From the NCBI GenBank assembly GCA_930367205.1, contig OV884009.1, positions 40,061,841 to 40,125,840 of the forward strand: DNA of 64,000 nucleotides, read 5' to 3'. Below, in pieces: positions 1 to 13,971 of this stretch (positions are counted from its first letter, which is position 1; every line of letters starts with the position of its first letter). The DNA is from Acanthosoma haemorrhoidale. Its lineage: Eukaryota; Arthropoda; Insecta; Hemiptera; Acanthosomatidae. A model generated the notes under the pieces. The model was given only the letters and a program-made list of their open reading frames with translations, did no database searches and was not told the origin of the DNA. The translations under genes were made by a program, and so were the position numbers.

Positions 1-3000
1 TCAAAAGTAAAAAGTGAAGGAGCGGTATTTAGAGATATCAAAGCGAGGGTAGGAGTCTCCACATCAGTATCTTAAAAAATAATAATGAAAAAACTCGGAA
101 TTTACCCAAAACTGCGTCATTGCATTTGTTAAACCATGGCGGTCAGTGAAGATTATGTTCCCGAAAAGTGTGAAAAGCTAAAACTATTTTAAATTCTATT
201 GAAACGGTACTAAATTGTTTATAACTATAATGACTATTTATGAGCCATATATAAGTAATTTCTATTGTTGGCTCTCAAAAGTTAGAATATCTCTAATTTT
301 ATTTAGTTTTTTTTTGTGTCCTTACCGGTAGAAAAAAAATGAGAATACGATCACTTAATGAAAGTACCGATTCTGCCTTCGTTTGAGGAAATTAGAAGGT
401 GGAGTAAACTGATCAATTGGCCAACCACTTTTTTTACTACTTGAGTTATTTTTTTTATTATACTAAATATTATATTTTTACATCAGTTATTTGAAAATTA
501 AAATAAACTCTATTAATGACACAGAAAATGAAAAAAAAAACATTATCGAAAAGGGCTTACGTCTTTAAAACCTGCTTAGTATTTAGCAGGAAAATACTTA
601 TTAATAATAAATATTTTTTATACCTACTTACTGTTCTTAACTGGTACCAATTATAACATTTTTATTTTTAATCGCCTGGAATGGCATAAAATGAGTTACT
701 TCTATTCCTTGGTCCCAAGCTTCATCGTTGGAGTACCTTCGCAATTCTTACTATGATAGCCGCAATAATTGTGACTTGGTATATAAGACTTGGGAAAAGT
801 ATCAGAATATTAAAATTTAAGTAGCATTTGAACTGGAACTTGAGAATCATCAAAAGTAAAACGAGCTCGAAAGTTTTCACATTTAATTTTTTTTTCCATA
901 CTCCAGCATACTTTGAGGTGTTTGGAAAAATATAATGTATTTCAGATTGCTCGGTTCATTTTTAAACACATAAATAAATTGCCGTAGGACACACAAACAG
1001 TTCTTGAATGAAAGCAGAGCGATGTATTCATACACTGTACGCGCCTATAGTTTTATTCTAAAGTCCCACTATAATACCCGTGACTGTTGCCTAAAAATGT
1101 GCTAATGTTTTATTTCACATTAACATTCATTTAGAATATTAGTAATCCGAAACTTGCAACATTGCAATATATAAGTTTAAAATCATATCAGATTGAAGGA
1201 AACTGTTAAAGAAAACGTATTTTTTCGAAATTTAACAAATTTCTGGTTTTCACATGTTTAATGATACAAGTAGAAGAAAGTTATGCTCTTTAAACATTTA
1301 CCGCATTTATCTTGCAAATGACCAACTCGCATCCATTGATTACACTTAATTCACTTAATCTGCTTTAGATCAGTGCTTGAACATATTCAACACAATATCA
1401 TATCAATTATATGAATAAAATCTGTATATTTAACAATTTTTTTATCGAAAATTCGAAAAACTCTATTGAAGCACCAATGGCAGGTGACGGTTAAAAGATA
1501 GGGTGAAATATGGAGCCATATATGGGGTATTATTTGTTACCTACTTTGACTCTAACCTCCCCAATGTGAAAATGATACAACTTGTTTTGCGTCGTAGTCA
1601 ATTGGGGTACAACTATACCCCGCGCCCCTTACGGAGGGTTAAAGTAATTAAACGTACTCTCAGTGAATTTAAACCAATTTTGGTATCAATACTCCTACTA
1701 ATAATTTATAATTTAGTTTTTATTTTATTTGCTTCGATCGTAGTTTTTATTTTAGCATTAATTACTACTTAATGCATGGTTGTTAAATGTTGGTAGTTGA
1801 TTATACTTATAATGTGATGTATTGTTGCTTCCTGGCCACGTGACATGGTTTTCAATGGAAGCCTTCCCACCAGTCTGCGGTATAGCGTTAGGTCGGGAGA
1901 AGAGAGCTGAGGTAAAGTCGAATTACATTCTCGACATTACCCTGTCCTCTTCACTTGAACTATGCGCGTGATTCTTCAAGTCTTTGTGCGCACCAGTTAA
2001 ATATGGTTCACTTACGTGTCAAGCAGTAGAGGCTCATCACCGCACACGCAACTCACCTCATCACACAATAAACAGCTCACAACATGACCAGATCAATGTT
2101 TCAGTGATTAGAATGCGTTAGTGTAAACCACATATGTAGTTCATATATATATATTTGTAAAAAAATTCAAAAAATAAACTCAAAATAAGATAACTCTAAA
2201 TTTAATGTGATAAGTTTGTGTGTTTGACTGCTTTGTTTTACGGTTTGTACGTAACAAACTGTGTGTACAATCAATTTCTACTTTGTGCCATAACAAATAA
2301 AGATTACGAATTGTGAGAATGATATCACATTTTTAAATTCCTCATCATTTATTCATTACAAGAAATTGTATATATATATTTTATAATGTGAATAAAATTT
2401 TTATTTCACCAAACATTAAGCTTTAGATCAAATTTTCTTTATATCACACGCTAACTATTACTTGTGTGTGTGTTCCGACGTTGGTATTTTTAAGGTTTTA
2501 TTGTAGAAACCCTTACTGATTGTGGTCTGTAATCTAACTGATTTCTATAATTGTTAGCCAATAAAAAAAAGTAAAGGGCCTGGATTCGCCATTTTCGTGA
2601 GCCTAATTTTACTTTTAAGTAAAGTACAATAGAGTTCGATGGAAAATTTAATTGAATTAACCCGATTACAATAAAAAGTAACTAAAGACAAATAATAGTA
2701 AGTAAATTTCATTGTAATTAAAAAGATATTTCTGTATCACATTTACAAGAGTATTGAATGAAAATTATATATATTGCAACATTGGGTCACCGGAAGAGAA
2801 GTTACAAATATATGTAACAAATTATTTATATATTCACCTAATTTACCTGACGACCCTGTCTTACGTTACAGTTCGAACCCAACAAATAAGAAAAAAAATT
2901 TACTAAAACTAACACATCAAAACAATGTAAATTCTTAGAGCAAATTTATTCACTGAAGAACTACGAGCTAGAATAAACTGAAATATTTAAGTTTTACCTT

Positions 3001-3495
3001 ATTACAAATTATGTATGGGTGGTAAGTCCACATATACCAATACATTAAATAAAGGATTGATATATAATGATACTTTTCATACATATTTCATAATATTATG
3101 CCTTGTAAGATTACTCGACTATAATTACAATAGATTACGTCATTTTTTTACAGCCCCGGTTTTACATTGAGGTATGATGTATTGCTTGGAAATTCTAATT
3201 AACGCCCCAATGATGAAAATAAAAATTATTTGTAAAATTATAATATGCTGATCTATCATTAATAATTGTAATATGTAATACTAAAAAAATTTAATATTTG
3301 TAAAATATTACAGGGTGGTTAATTAATAAACCACTTTTTTAATAAACAATATCTATTTTCCTATCGCGTTTAGTATCAAATTAAATGTTGATGTCTTGTT
3401 TAATAATACTGCAGATGGTGACGTTAGTCTATAATAAACTATAAAAAAATCCTATATTTTCAGTTAAGAGTTTAATCGGAATTTCGTTTTTTTTT
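1..3495. other. AT-rich noncoding DNA, no gene recognised
   Basis: No coding region, RNA gene or repeat I can name. An 89-codon open frame at 1503-1772 (+, opening on GTG) encodes a basic N-terminal half and one long hydrophobic stretch near residues 57-88. I see no recognisable domain and treat it as chance. The segment 1840-2060 is less AT-rich than its surroundings but holds no supported feature. Confidence 0.6.
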
Positions 3496-3790
3496 TAATA
3501 AAACAACTTTAATATGATAAAATCACAATCTGCCTTATTGGGCAATAAGTAATTGTGATATATGATCTCATCCATACCATATTTACAATTTTCATTCACT
3601 CGGTCATTCATACAATATTTACAAACTGCCCAGAGACCTTCCAAGTCCACATGGTTGTCGCCTGCCCCGCACGCGAAAGAGGAAGCGGAGTGTTGGAAGT
3701 CTCCCACGCACCTTCGTCAGGCGTGTCACCGGATACGAGCCAGTGGAGGCTGACCAAGACCGTGAGAGTCCCAGACGCTCAAGACATCAG
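3496..3790 (-). mobile_element. 3' end fragment of Jockey-type LINE (family L)
   Basis: Read on the minus strand, this matches the noncoding 3' tail of the same LINE family as the copies at 4470-5478, 40820-41268, 45085-45560 and 56500-57105. It shares the ending with the 'attacttattgccc' and 'cagattgtgattttatca' blocks and the recurring 'gaatgaccgagtgaatg' block. Only the 3' untranslated part remains, as expected from 5' truncation during target-primed reverse transcription. The ends are approximate. Confidence 0.8.
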
Positions 3791-3795
3791 AAATT

Positions 3796-4469
3796 AATAA
3801 ACTCCAAAAATTGTAAAAGTAACCCCTTCATCTGAGATTGATAGCTTCACTTTTTGCACTAAATAACCTTAAACAAAAGCACCTGAAATAAAACAGCAAA
3901 TGCTTACATACATTATATGATTGATTATAAGACAATTACTGGCCTGTTCATTTCACGTTTACAACACTGCCTACATCCGATTTCGTATATTGCCTTGGAT
4001 TTCTCTCGGACAAACGACCTGTAAAAATCCCACGTACAAGAAGATACGAACTAAAATTGCGGTGGACAATTCTTCGGGTATCAGAAGTACCTAAATATAT
4101 AAAAAGCTTAAATTAATAGTCAAAGTCTTGTTTCACGATGTCAACTCTCTACAATGATCTCCACGAGCCTTTCAGCTTTGCTAGAACAATATCTTCCGCT
4201 TCACAACCTAAAAATGATAGTGTATTTATACAAAGTAAAACTGTGGCACGAGTGTGGATATAATCGTAAATAATAAAAACTAGAGGTGGGATAGAAAGTA
4301 TTATTAGTGTTACAAAATTGTTTATAGATTCAATTTTATAAGACACAAATCCAATATTGCAACGTTTAACAAATTTGTATGTTTTCAATGGATTTGAAAT
4401 TTTAGCATTGTACGTTAGTAGTAATAACAGGTCGATCTGGCTGTGTTATAGTGATCTAGTGATACAGTG
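3796..4469. other. noncoding spacer
   Basis: AT-rich sequence between two LINE fragments. The 79-codon minus-strand frame at 4149-4388 shows no domain. Nothing supported. Confidence 0.5.
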
Positions 4470-5478
4470 ATTCTTGGCAACATTTGCAAATGACACTACA
4501 GTCCCGTCATCCCATCCAGACCCCCATATAGCATCCCAAAACCTTCAAAAACACCTTTATGAGATCGAGTATTGGTGCAACCAATGGCGAATCATAGTTA
4601 ATGAAGCAAAATGTTTCCACATTACCTTTACCCTCTGCCGCCAATTCCATTCCTCTTCCTGTATCCACGACAGTTCGGTACTTGGGCTTCCACCTCGACA
4701 AAAGGCTCGCATGAAACCCACACACGAGGCTAAAAAGACAAGAACTAAACAAACGCTTTAGACAACTGTACAGACTGTTTCGAAGGACATCCCATCTCTC
4801 AAATGAAAAAAAAATACTAATCTACAAAGTTATACTTAAGCCATTTGGGCGTACGGAATAGAGCTATGGGGGATAGCAAAAAAGTCAAACATCAAAGCAT
4901 CCCATCCTTTCAATCAAAAGTCCTAAGATAGTAAATATCCTTATTACGTCACCAACAAAACCCTTCATAATGATCTTAATATACCCTACATTCTTGAACT
5001 CATCCCTTCCAAGTTCATAAAATTCCATATTGACTTATCCAACCACCCTAATTCCCGAGAACAGTCATTACACTCTGCCACTCATCCCTAAAATCCTTCT
5101 CAGAGACTACAACGGCAGTGGCCTTGTGACTTGCTATAAATGCGTGACAGCGGGAGTCCTGGCAATGGCCAGTTTCTCCAATCATGTCCCGACCGTCTGT
5201 GGCTCTCGCGCTCTTGTTCAGCCTCCGCTGGCTCTTATCCGGTGACGTGCTGACGGAAGAGTGTGGGGACCTCCCAGACCTCGCTTCCTCTTTCACACGC
5301 GAGGATGGTGACAATCATGTGGAGACTTGGGCGGTCTCTGGGCTGTTTGTAAATACTGTATGCATGAGCGAGTGAATGGAAATTGTAAATATGGTATATA
5401 TGAGACCATTTATCACAATTACTTATTGCCCAACGAGGCAGATTCTAATTTTATCACAATAAAGTTGTTGTTAATAAT
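4470..5478 (+). pseudogene. 5'-truncated, decayed copy of LINE family L (ORF2 3' part plus 3' UTR)
   Basis: The left part aligns by eye with ORF2 of the full-length LINE from about 52531 onward. It begins just before the FADD-type RT catalytic motif (here F-A-N-D, so the first catalytic Asp is changed) and runs through the RT C-terminal region to the 3' UTR. The frame is broken by many small indels and stops after about 95 codons. The 3' UTR (about 5130-5478) keeps a segment of roughly 150-170 bp that is absent from the full-length copy at 48825. It ends in the shared 'tttatcacaataaag' tail. No clear target-site duplication was found. It is non-functional. Confidence 0.85.
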
Positions 5479-5509
5479 AAAGGTGCACTCATACAGAACC
5501 TCCCCCTCT

Positions 5510-5783
5510 CTTACTGACGTCTTAAGGTTTCTTTATTATTACAATATGGAAATATAGATGGATATTTTCCTGGGCCGAGAAGAGGGGGACTTCTAATTAT
5601 TCGCAATAAAGAGTTTTACACAACAATAGTCTTTGTACGATCTCGATGTATTCAGCAAATATGATGAAATATTTGTTATTGATTGACAGTAATTGGCAAA
5701 TGACAGGTCATTAAAAAAAAAAAAGGAATGCTTGATCACTTATATATATACCGTAATTGGCCTTGGATCACGTCAGGTCCCTT
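5510..5783 (+). repeat. R1 dispersed repeat, 3' portion
   Basis: About 270 bp nearly identical to 9828-10102, starting at 'ctcttactgacgtcttaagg' and ending near 'ggatcacgtcaggt'. It contains a CRE-like TGACGTC, several AATAAA-type signals and a poly(A) run followed by 'ggaatg'. It directly follows the LINE fragment. Open frames here are incidental. Confidence 0.8.
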
Positions 5784-7495
5784 CTGAGCCTGATGAGCTG
5801 AAAACTGAATTAAAATATATTATAAATAATGGTAGCCCTCTTCGCACTATACGTTTTATAAAGCTCTTTCAGTTTCTAGTGAATATTCATGTAATAAACT
5901 CTTTATGGGCATTTTGACCTCTACATTCAAGTGATGGCTGGCTTTTGTAATAAAACTTTTTATGAAAAGCCCCGGGCTTCGCAGTCCATAACATTACCTA
6001 AGGGTTCCTAGTATTGCTCGGGAAGCCGTAAACATACTTTCATACTGGCGATAATGTCGTGAAGCCATTTAATGCACTGTTATAGAATTGTGTATCGTAT
6101 ATGAGCATCTGCGATATTTATGAGAATATTAGGTTTGCATCATGATAATTAAGTCAAGAAGATACACTAATTAGATATCGGTCCATAGTCATTGCATTGT
6201 ACACGTATAAAATATATGATCTATCCAAGACTGTTAGATATATATAATATTATAAGTTTATGAACATTATCGATAATTATTGTGAAGGGTGGTAAAAGTC
6301 AGCTCTTTGACGGCTTATGGGTCAATTAAAACTATATTTCATACATAAATGAAGTGGGACGTTTCATTTTGATTAATTAGTCTAGCAATATGTCTGCAAT
6401 GTGAAGAAATCACCTAAACCCGCTTGCAACAATGTTATCAATAATTAAGTATATATAAGCGAATAATGTACGATACAAGACATTCAACAGATATAATGAG
6501 ATCCCTATAGCGGTCAACATTAGTTTTTCAAATATAGTATTACTACTTTCTTTATTGCAACCAGTTTCAAATAATAATTTATTATTATTATTTATGGAAG
6601 TAATAGACTTTAATAAGTCTACCCGGGAAAATGTGAACTTTACATATTGAATAAAGAACTTCTAAATATGGCAATATTGTTTGATGAGTCATATCATATA
6701 TTTTAACTAACTAATCTAAATTGGAAACAGCCTCTTCCTGTGATAGAAGAAAATAATTATGGACAAGGATACTATCAAAGTAGGTGTACTATTAACATTT
6801 AACAAGTAATGGCTTATACATATGCATATATATCGTGTTTTTGTGTTATTCTAACTGCTATTACATGTTAAATGTTTTTAGTAACTGAATTTCTCGTGGA
6901 AAAATATTTTTTCTGGTGCTCCAAAAAAAAAAATGATTTTATCTATTTCCGTGTTACACGTTTTCTATTAAACCACTTAAGAAAAAGAACAAAACTTTAT
7001 ATAAAACATTAGCCATTTTGTTAATATATGAAAAATGATCTAATAATGAATGCTTTTTTTGTAACATTTGTCAAATAATATTTTAGTAACTGTAAATTAT
7101 TAGTTAATGTACGTTGGTATTCTATTGACCATAAATATTGATAAACTTCAAGGAACTTTGCTAACCTAATAGAATTGTACATCACAAAATTAGGTTTATA
7201 CAAACAATAAGAGCTGATTATTATCAAGATCGAAGAATGAGGCTTAACTTTTAGATAGGTGTTATGAAAGAATTGCCGTTGGTAGGTGTGCATGAATATG
7301 TGAATTGAAATTGAAGTAAACTCTTTTTTTATAAATTAATCTTTGTACGCTGGTGGGTCCCTTCTTACCCAGGGTTCATTACTGTGCTCCCTACAGAAGA
7401 GATGTGTAGCTACTTATTCAAGTTCTAACCGAGTTCTACCTGAAAAAAGGATGTAAGTTTTCAACAATGGATTAACAAAATGTAATAGGGGAAGG
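5784..7495. other. noncoding AT-rich DNA
   Basis: No gene or named repeat is supported. The 90-codon minus frame at 7021-7293 shows no domain and has AT-driven composition. Confidence 0.5.
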
Positions 7496-7881
7496 TGGGG
7501 TAAGATGGGATAAAAGGCAAGATTATTTTTATTTCGCTTGACAATGTCTAAAACAAAGTGACACTAATTCGAAATACTTGAAGAAGGACAGTTTATGAAC
7601 AAGGTGACAGATGTATTACAGCAAACAGTTAAGCAAGCCCCTTCACGAAATTCCAAATCGCCATTTTCAAATGATTTAAGACTGAAATTGAATTGGTAAG
7701 TTTCATATTTTAAATAATATTCTGTTTTTTTCTTTTAAGCGTTATTTTATGTACAATTTATCCCCTTGTTTTGATTTTGGTATTAGATTTGTTATTGAGC
7801 TTTTCTCGAATATTATAAAAAATTGAATGAAGACGAGGTACCATCTCGAGGGCAAGACGGGGTATATCTCGTCTTACCCCA
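7496..7881. mobile_element. candidate MITE-like element with 10-bp terminal inverted repeats
   Basis: The segment starts with 'tggggtaaga' (7496-7505) and ends with its exact reverse complement (7872-7881). Similar 'gggcaaga' motifs lie just inside both ends. It is about 386 bp long with no coding capacity, which is the format of a short non-autonomous DNA transposon. There is no second copy in the window and no clear target duplication, so the call is tentative. Confidence 0.35.
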
Positions 7882-7999
7882 TAGTAAATAAAATAGTCAA
7901 TTTCTATAACAATAAAACTCATTATGAGTATTTTGACTGTTCATTCTAAAATATAAATAAAATTAGTATCTCCTGAAACCTATTAGCACATGTGTCGGG

Positions 8000-8450
<451 letters not shown>

Positions 8451-8702
8451 GATTACTTCACGAGTGATTACATGTAGATAAATAGCTTTCCGAAAAATCA
8501 AACAACTTGTCAAACCATTACAGGAAAGGTAAATACTATCGTACATTTTATCATATATTGTTCACCTCTCTTATTATTCAACTTATTCGCTCATTTGCGA
8601 AATTAAAAACTAACAAGACCAAATCCAAAAGAAAAGCCACCAGCAGTAGTTAACTGCTATACTTATTAACGTGTTAATTTAAAGAATCTTTCAAAAAATA
8701 AG

Positions 8703-8803
8703 TTCCCCGGGTGAGTTGTGAGGCTCGAACTCACAAACCCCTGGCAAAGCTTACGAGTCACTGCTGTAAATGTACCGCACCAACCAATTGCACCACTGGG
8801 GAA
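8703..8803 (-). other. tRNA-like sequence (tRNA pseudogene or head of a tRNA-derived SINE)
   Basis: On the minus strand the ends pair as TTCCCC / GGGGAA. A T-arm is well formed: a 5-bp stem GTGAG/CTCAC around the 7-nt loop TTCGAGC (plus positions 8718-8734), which also supplies a pol III B box. An A-box-like 'tggtgcaattggtt' lies near the 5' end. A 'ctcgtaa' loop resembles a Thr(CGT) anticodon loop, but its stem pairs poorly, and extra bases separate the T-arm from the acceptor strand. It is probably not a working tRNA. Confidence 0.4.
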
Positions 8804-8968
8804 ACGTTTCCACATCTCTTCTACTGGTAATATAAAATCCGAATTATAGGTGTCCAGATTAGATTATTAAAATGTATATTACATCTCGTATTATAATGTT
8901 TTTATTAGGGATAGACAGTACAGTACAGTTGCCTACTAGTATTTTTATAATATTGGACAAGATAGTTG

Positions 8969-10102
<1,134 letters not shown>

Positions 10103-10671
10103 TGATTCAGGTCTGATGGATACTCATTGCCCTAGATAAAATTTTAATATATATTAAGTCTGCGTTTTATATTTGAAAACCATGTTATTTGGAGTATGTT
10201 GAATATATGAGGTTGTAGGTGATACGGCTCAAACGCTCACATAATGACCGCGTTTGCCTTGTTTCGATCCAGCAGTGGATTGGGATACAACCGTGAGGGT
10301 AGGTACGTATGACCCCATGAAACCTACATAACTCTGTTCTGAGTATTTTCTCACCAAAATATAAATATCAAATTCCTGTTAATTTGCTGTAAATAGCAAG
10401 GCCAGTTGACAAAACCTCTCAAATAATATTATCTGAATCTTATATTTGAACAGCTGTTTCATTTTCCGCTGTGTTGTGTACATTTGTTTGTGTTAAATCG
10501 TATGCTTAATCAACCAATTGTTTATTTATCTAACATTTCTCAGATAATTGTGATGGATTATCTCATTCGTACCATATTTACAATGCACCAACCCATTGTG
10601 ATTGTGAATTCACTGTGACTTAAAATATAACACAGTTTTTGGTTTCTATTTTATAGCCATTTTTGTTGTAG
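10103..10671. other. noncoding spacer
   Basis: No gene is supported. A weak A-box/B-box-like pair near 10216 and 10259-10270 ('tgtttcgatcc') could be a relic of a tRNA-derived SINE, but no tRNA fold was found. Confidence 0.4.
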
Positions 10672-11001
10672 CAACTAGTTATTACGCTCAAGGGTACATA
10701 TTGTTATTGTAAACATATTCAATCATAATGACTTCATTGTAGATGAATTTGTTTAAATTATCAAGCTTATTTTTACTTAATTTCATTAATAATGAAAAAT
10801 TAATGAAACAGATAATTTATATTATATGTATTTATTTGTAATGCATTTCATATTATTATTTAGTTATTCTATCTATTCTGTTGCACGAGTGGAGGGTCTC
10901 CAGCCTCATGTAACAAATATTTTGTTTAATATTATTTTCTTTAACGCAACAAATAATCTATCTCTGCTTGCTGATACCATTATACATCCCGATATATGCG
11001 T
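10672..11001 (+). repeat. R2 dispersed repeat, copy 1
   Basis: About 330 bp matched in the same orientation by 37304-37644, from 'tagcaactagtt' to 'gctgatacca...catcccgatat'. Both copies share the near-palindromic 'aatttcattaataatgaaa' and 'ttgcacgag' blocks. There is no coding capacity and the class is unknown. Confidence 0.8.
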
Positions 11002-12480
11002 TTAAAAAAAACAAAAAATTGAAAAAGAAAGACTAAATGGGCAGTGAGATACTTTTAACAAGCCGATCTCCTTTTTTTGCATTTGAAAGCTATTATATAA
11101 ATTAAAAACTTATTTCAACTGATTTTTTTTCCTCAAAATTATATTCCCTTGAATCACCCCGCTTACACTCAGACCACTTACTTAATAATGAATAGTAGGT
11201 TAGGAACTAAATGCAAAATGTGATTGACCTCAATCTTGAATTCAAAGCGATATTACTTTCTCCCTCGATGATTTCAGATAATTTTATCACTAGTTTTATT
11301 CTTAAAAGTTTTCTCATTTGATTAATTTGCTTGTCGTGTTTTACCAGTTATCACTAATATAAGAAATATTCTCATAATTTTTCCCGTCAGTTTTATGAAT
11401 AATAAAACAAGTTTATTTAATATTAACACTTTAAAGGTTAATGATACACAGCCCTCCATTTCGAACATCTATAGCCTAGTGAGCTGTGGTTACGGATTCG
11501 ACCCGTTTGATCATGCTTTGAATTGTCTGACTACCGTTCACGATTAACACCCATAGGTGATGTACACTAGCAGGTACTTTATGCAAGCAATGGCGATAGG
11601 CGCTTGACCTTAAAGATAGTGAAGTAAAACTAAATTTAGAGCGAACAAATTAACTGTCGGAAAACTAGTGATGACTCCTTCTAGAATAAAAGTTCCATTT
11701 ACCTTTCAACCAAATTATAAAATGGATAGAATCTTGGTTTCCTCGGTAGAGTCTTGGAAATGTTCAATAGCGCCTATATATTCAATAATTAATCCATTTT
11801 GTTTAGAGCCGCCAGTAAATTAAAACCTGGCCAAAGTACACACGAACAGCCCACTAAACTTTTATCCTGAAATAAAATTTAACAGTCAGCTACGGATGTT
11901 GATAGTCGGAAAGTAGCACTTACAAGCTCAAAGGCAATCAAAGAAAACGGTCATGATCCCCAATTACTTCCAGGAGGCAATAAAACGTCTCGTCGATAAT
12001 ATTTCACACTTTAATATTTGAAAATTGCCTCCGCCTTTTATGTATTATGACTCCTATTAAAAAGTTCATTTAGAAAAAAAAAGAATTTTAAGAAATAATT
12101 ATTTTATCTGTATACTTTAGATGACTGGAGTATTTTATAATCAAATATGAATATTATATAGGGTATTTATGTTTATAAAGATACATGTGTATATTTTCAC
12201 TGTGTTCTCATTTAAGTTTTAGTATCTTCATGAATATCAATAACGTAAAACCGTAAACAGTTAAACTTAGAATTTAAATGTAATGTTAAATAGATAATTT
12301 TTAGGTTTTTATTTTTATTAATTACACACTTAAAGAAATGATCAAATGTATCTGATTTCTTATAAAATAGATACAGGTTATTTATTCCTTCCCCAGCTGA
12401 TCTTGTAACTTACCACAACACTATAGTGGTATATTTGCATTACATAATTTATAGCTTTCTTCATAATTATTTAAGTAAGT
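11002..12480. other. noncoding AT-rich DNA left of the retrotransposon cluster
   Basis: No open frame, RNA gene or repeat is supported. The right edge, before the TA tract, is 'ttatttaagtaag'; this is likely the original left flank of the TA microsatellite. Confidence 0.5.
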
Positions 12481-12505
12481 ATATATATATATATATATAT
12501 ATATA
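12481..12505. repeat. (TA)n tract left of element A
   Basis: Alternating TA directly abutting the AGTTAAGTCC start of element A's 5' LTR. It is the left target-site flank of the cluster. Confidence 0.95.
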
Positions 12506-12685
12506 AGTTAAGTCCAGGCGCCGCTAGTGCCCAGCCTTAATCCCCAAACATATGTTATCTGTATATGTTTACAGGTAATACCTATAGATAGAGGTATCTT
12601 GGTCTAAATAAAGCAGTCTTGTTATAACGTTCTACGTGTTCTTATTACCAACCTTTCTTAGCTTGTAATTCAATAAACATTAACT
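12506..12685 (+). repeat. element A 5' LTR
   Basis: 180 bp, identical by eye to 17660-17839. It contains a polyadenylation signal AATAAA (12607-12612). Just upstream is a 6-bp-stem, 8-nt-loop hairpin (atacct 12578-12583 / aggtat 12592-12597). No confident TATA/initiator pair was found. Confidence 0.95.
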
Positions 12686-12702
12686 GGTGCCGAAACCCGT
12701 GA
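12685..12702 (+). promoter_or_regulatory. element A primer-binding site for tRNA-Phe
   Basis: 'tggtgccgaaacccgtga' begins at the last base of the LTR and matches the complement of the 3' end of eukaryotic tRNA-Phe (...CCCGGGTTTCGGCA-CCA) at 17 of 18 positions. The mismatch is near the 3' end. Elements B and D have the perfect version. Confidence 0.85.
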
Positions 12703-12780
12703 ACCGTGGAGAAAGAGAGTTATCGAGTGCGAGCGTAATTTTTTTTTGTTTTTTTTTCTTCTATACGCGAAAGAGAGAAG

Positions 12781-13971
12781 ATGACTGAAGGAGGAGTTTT
12801 GAGACAGCCCGTCTTGAATCTCGTAGAGGGAGCAGATATTAGAAGAGTGGGAACTATGCCAGAAGTTCATGCCACGGCGCTCGCGCTGATGAGGGTAAAA
12901 GCGATGAATACCCAGGATCTGAGGAAGGCTGTTGCGGAGCTGGAGAGATTCACTGGGGAACTGGGTGAGCTGAACCATTTCCTAAAAGGAGGAGACCGTC
13001 TCATAGCTTTAATTGGAGCTAAAGCAGAAGAAAATTTAATAGATCCCAGAGACGCGGAATCGTTGAAGGCGGCCCTGATATGTCGGGTCAAGAGAAGTAT
13101 ACTGAATCAAATTCAGGCAGATGAAGAAACCCCGTGGGAATTAATTAAGATGAGATTAAAGAAGGCGTACGGAGGAGGACGATGGACTCCCGAGGAGGAC
13201 ATATTCCAAATGTTTAGGGAGACAAAGTCCCCAAGACAAAGTAACGGGCAATATGCTGCGGGGTTAGTAGTCCGTTTCAATAAGATAACGGAGAAGATGA
13301 GAGAGTCGATTAGCGTAGAAGAGGTGGAGGGTAGAATGGGATTCTTATCCACAATTCTAAAAGTGCAACTGGCCAAGGAGACAGGAAGAAAGGAAGGATT
13401 CTCTGATGAGCGCTCGTTCTCGGAGTGTGCACAATCAATGATCGACACTAGTGCCAAGGAGGAAGAAGTGAGGGTGCAAGACGTCGACAATGAGTGGAGC
13501 CGAGTTGCATACAAAAGAACCCGGACCCTGAAACCAACCTGGAGGAGACCAGAAACGTCCGTTATTGGCAGAGACAAGGGAACGACAGGAGAAAGAAGAT
13601 TTAGAGGAACGAGACCGAGGTGTGCCCCGCCCAGGGAAGAAAGAAAATGCCACGGATGTAGGAAGGCAGGACATTTAGTAGCACAGTGTCCTCGAACAAA
13701 ATGTTTTGAGTGTGGCGAGGAAGGGCACATCGCGAGGCATTGCCCGTATATCTTCCGGAGGAGAGAATACCAACGACCAGAACCAATGGAGGTAAACACT
13801 CAAGAAGTAAGAGAGAGACGGATAATGACACATGGGGAGAGTGGATCATCAGAAGATGAGTCATCAGGGACTTCGGGAACTGAAGGAGAAGAAGCGAGGC
13901 GCAGCAGAAACAGGAGACAGACAGGGCAGAAGGTCGAGTCACGTAGATGGGAGCAACGTGATGAAGCCTGA
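12781..13971 (+). CDS. gag: element A Gag polyprotein, ends in TGA
   Basis: 396 codons from the first ATG after the leader. The N-terminal two thirds is capsid-like and aligns along its length with element B Gag, including a conserved W-T-P-E-E-D-I-F-Q-M-F block near residues 136-146. Two CX2CX4HX4C zinc knuckles (about residues 289-325, C-H-G-C and C-F-E-C) should bind genomic RNA. The tail is acidic and Ser/Arg-rich. The stop codon is TGA (13969-13971), and the same frame stays open straight into pol, so this stop is probably a readthrough signal. The frame is intact. Gag forms the cytoplasmic virus-like particle. Confidence 0.9.
   Translation: MTEGGVLRQPVLNLVEGADIRRVGTMPEVHATALALMRVKAMNTQDLRKAVAELERFTGELGELNHFLKGGDRLIALIGAKAEENLIDPRDAESLKAALICRVKRSILNQIQADEETPWELIKMRLKKAYGGGRWTPEEDIFQMFRETKSPRQSNGQYAAGLVVRFNKITEKMRESISVEEVEGRMGFLSTILKVQLAKETGRKEGFSDERSFSECAQSMIDTSAKEEEVRVQDVDNEWSRVAYKRTRTLKPTWRRPETSVIGRDKGTTGERRFRGTRPRCAPPREERKCHGCRKAGHLVAQCPRTKCFECGEEGHIARHCPYIFRRREYQRPEPMEVNTQEVRERRIMTHGESGSSEDESSGTSGTEGEEARRSRNRRQTGQKVESRRWEQRDEA
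13969..13971 (+). promoter_or_regulatory. putative gag-pol TGA readthrough codon, element A
   Basis: In-frame TGA followed by GGA GCG. The next 19 codons are open and reach the pol ATG at 14029 in the same frame. Element B has the identical GCC TGA GGA GCG context, and in A, B and D the same Trp-Gln-Arg tripeptide is encoded shortly after the stop. Confidence 0.65.

Noticed and set aside
1503..1772. 89-codon frame with a hydrophobic C-terminus as a small membrane protein
   Set aside because: GTG start, AT-driven hydrophobicity, no homology recognised, no gene context.
11453..11580. A-box/B-box-like words suggesting a tRNA or SINE
   Set aside because: The boxes are too close together (about 20 nt) and no cloverleaf arms form.
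13113..13799. 228-codon minus-strand frame opposite element A gag, and similar antisense frames in pol and in B
   Set aside because: Shadow frames of well-supported gag/pol coding on the other strand. No domain.
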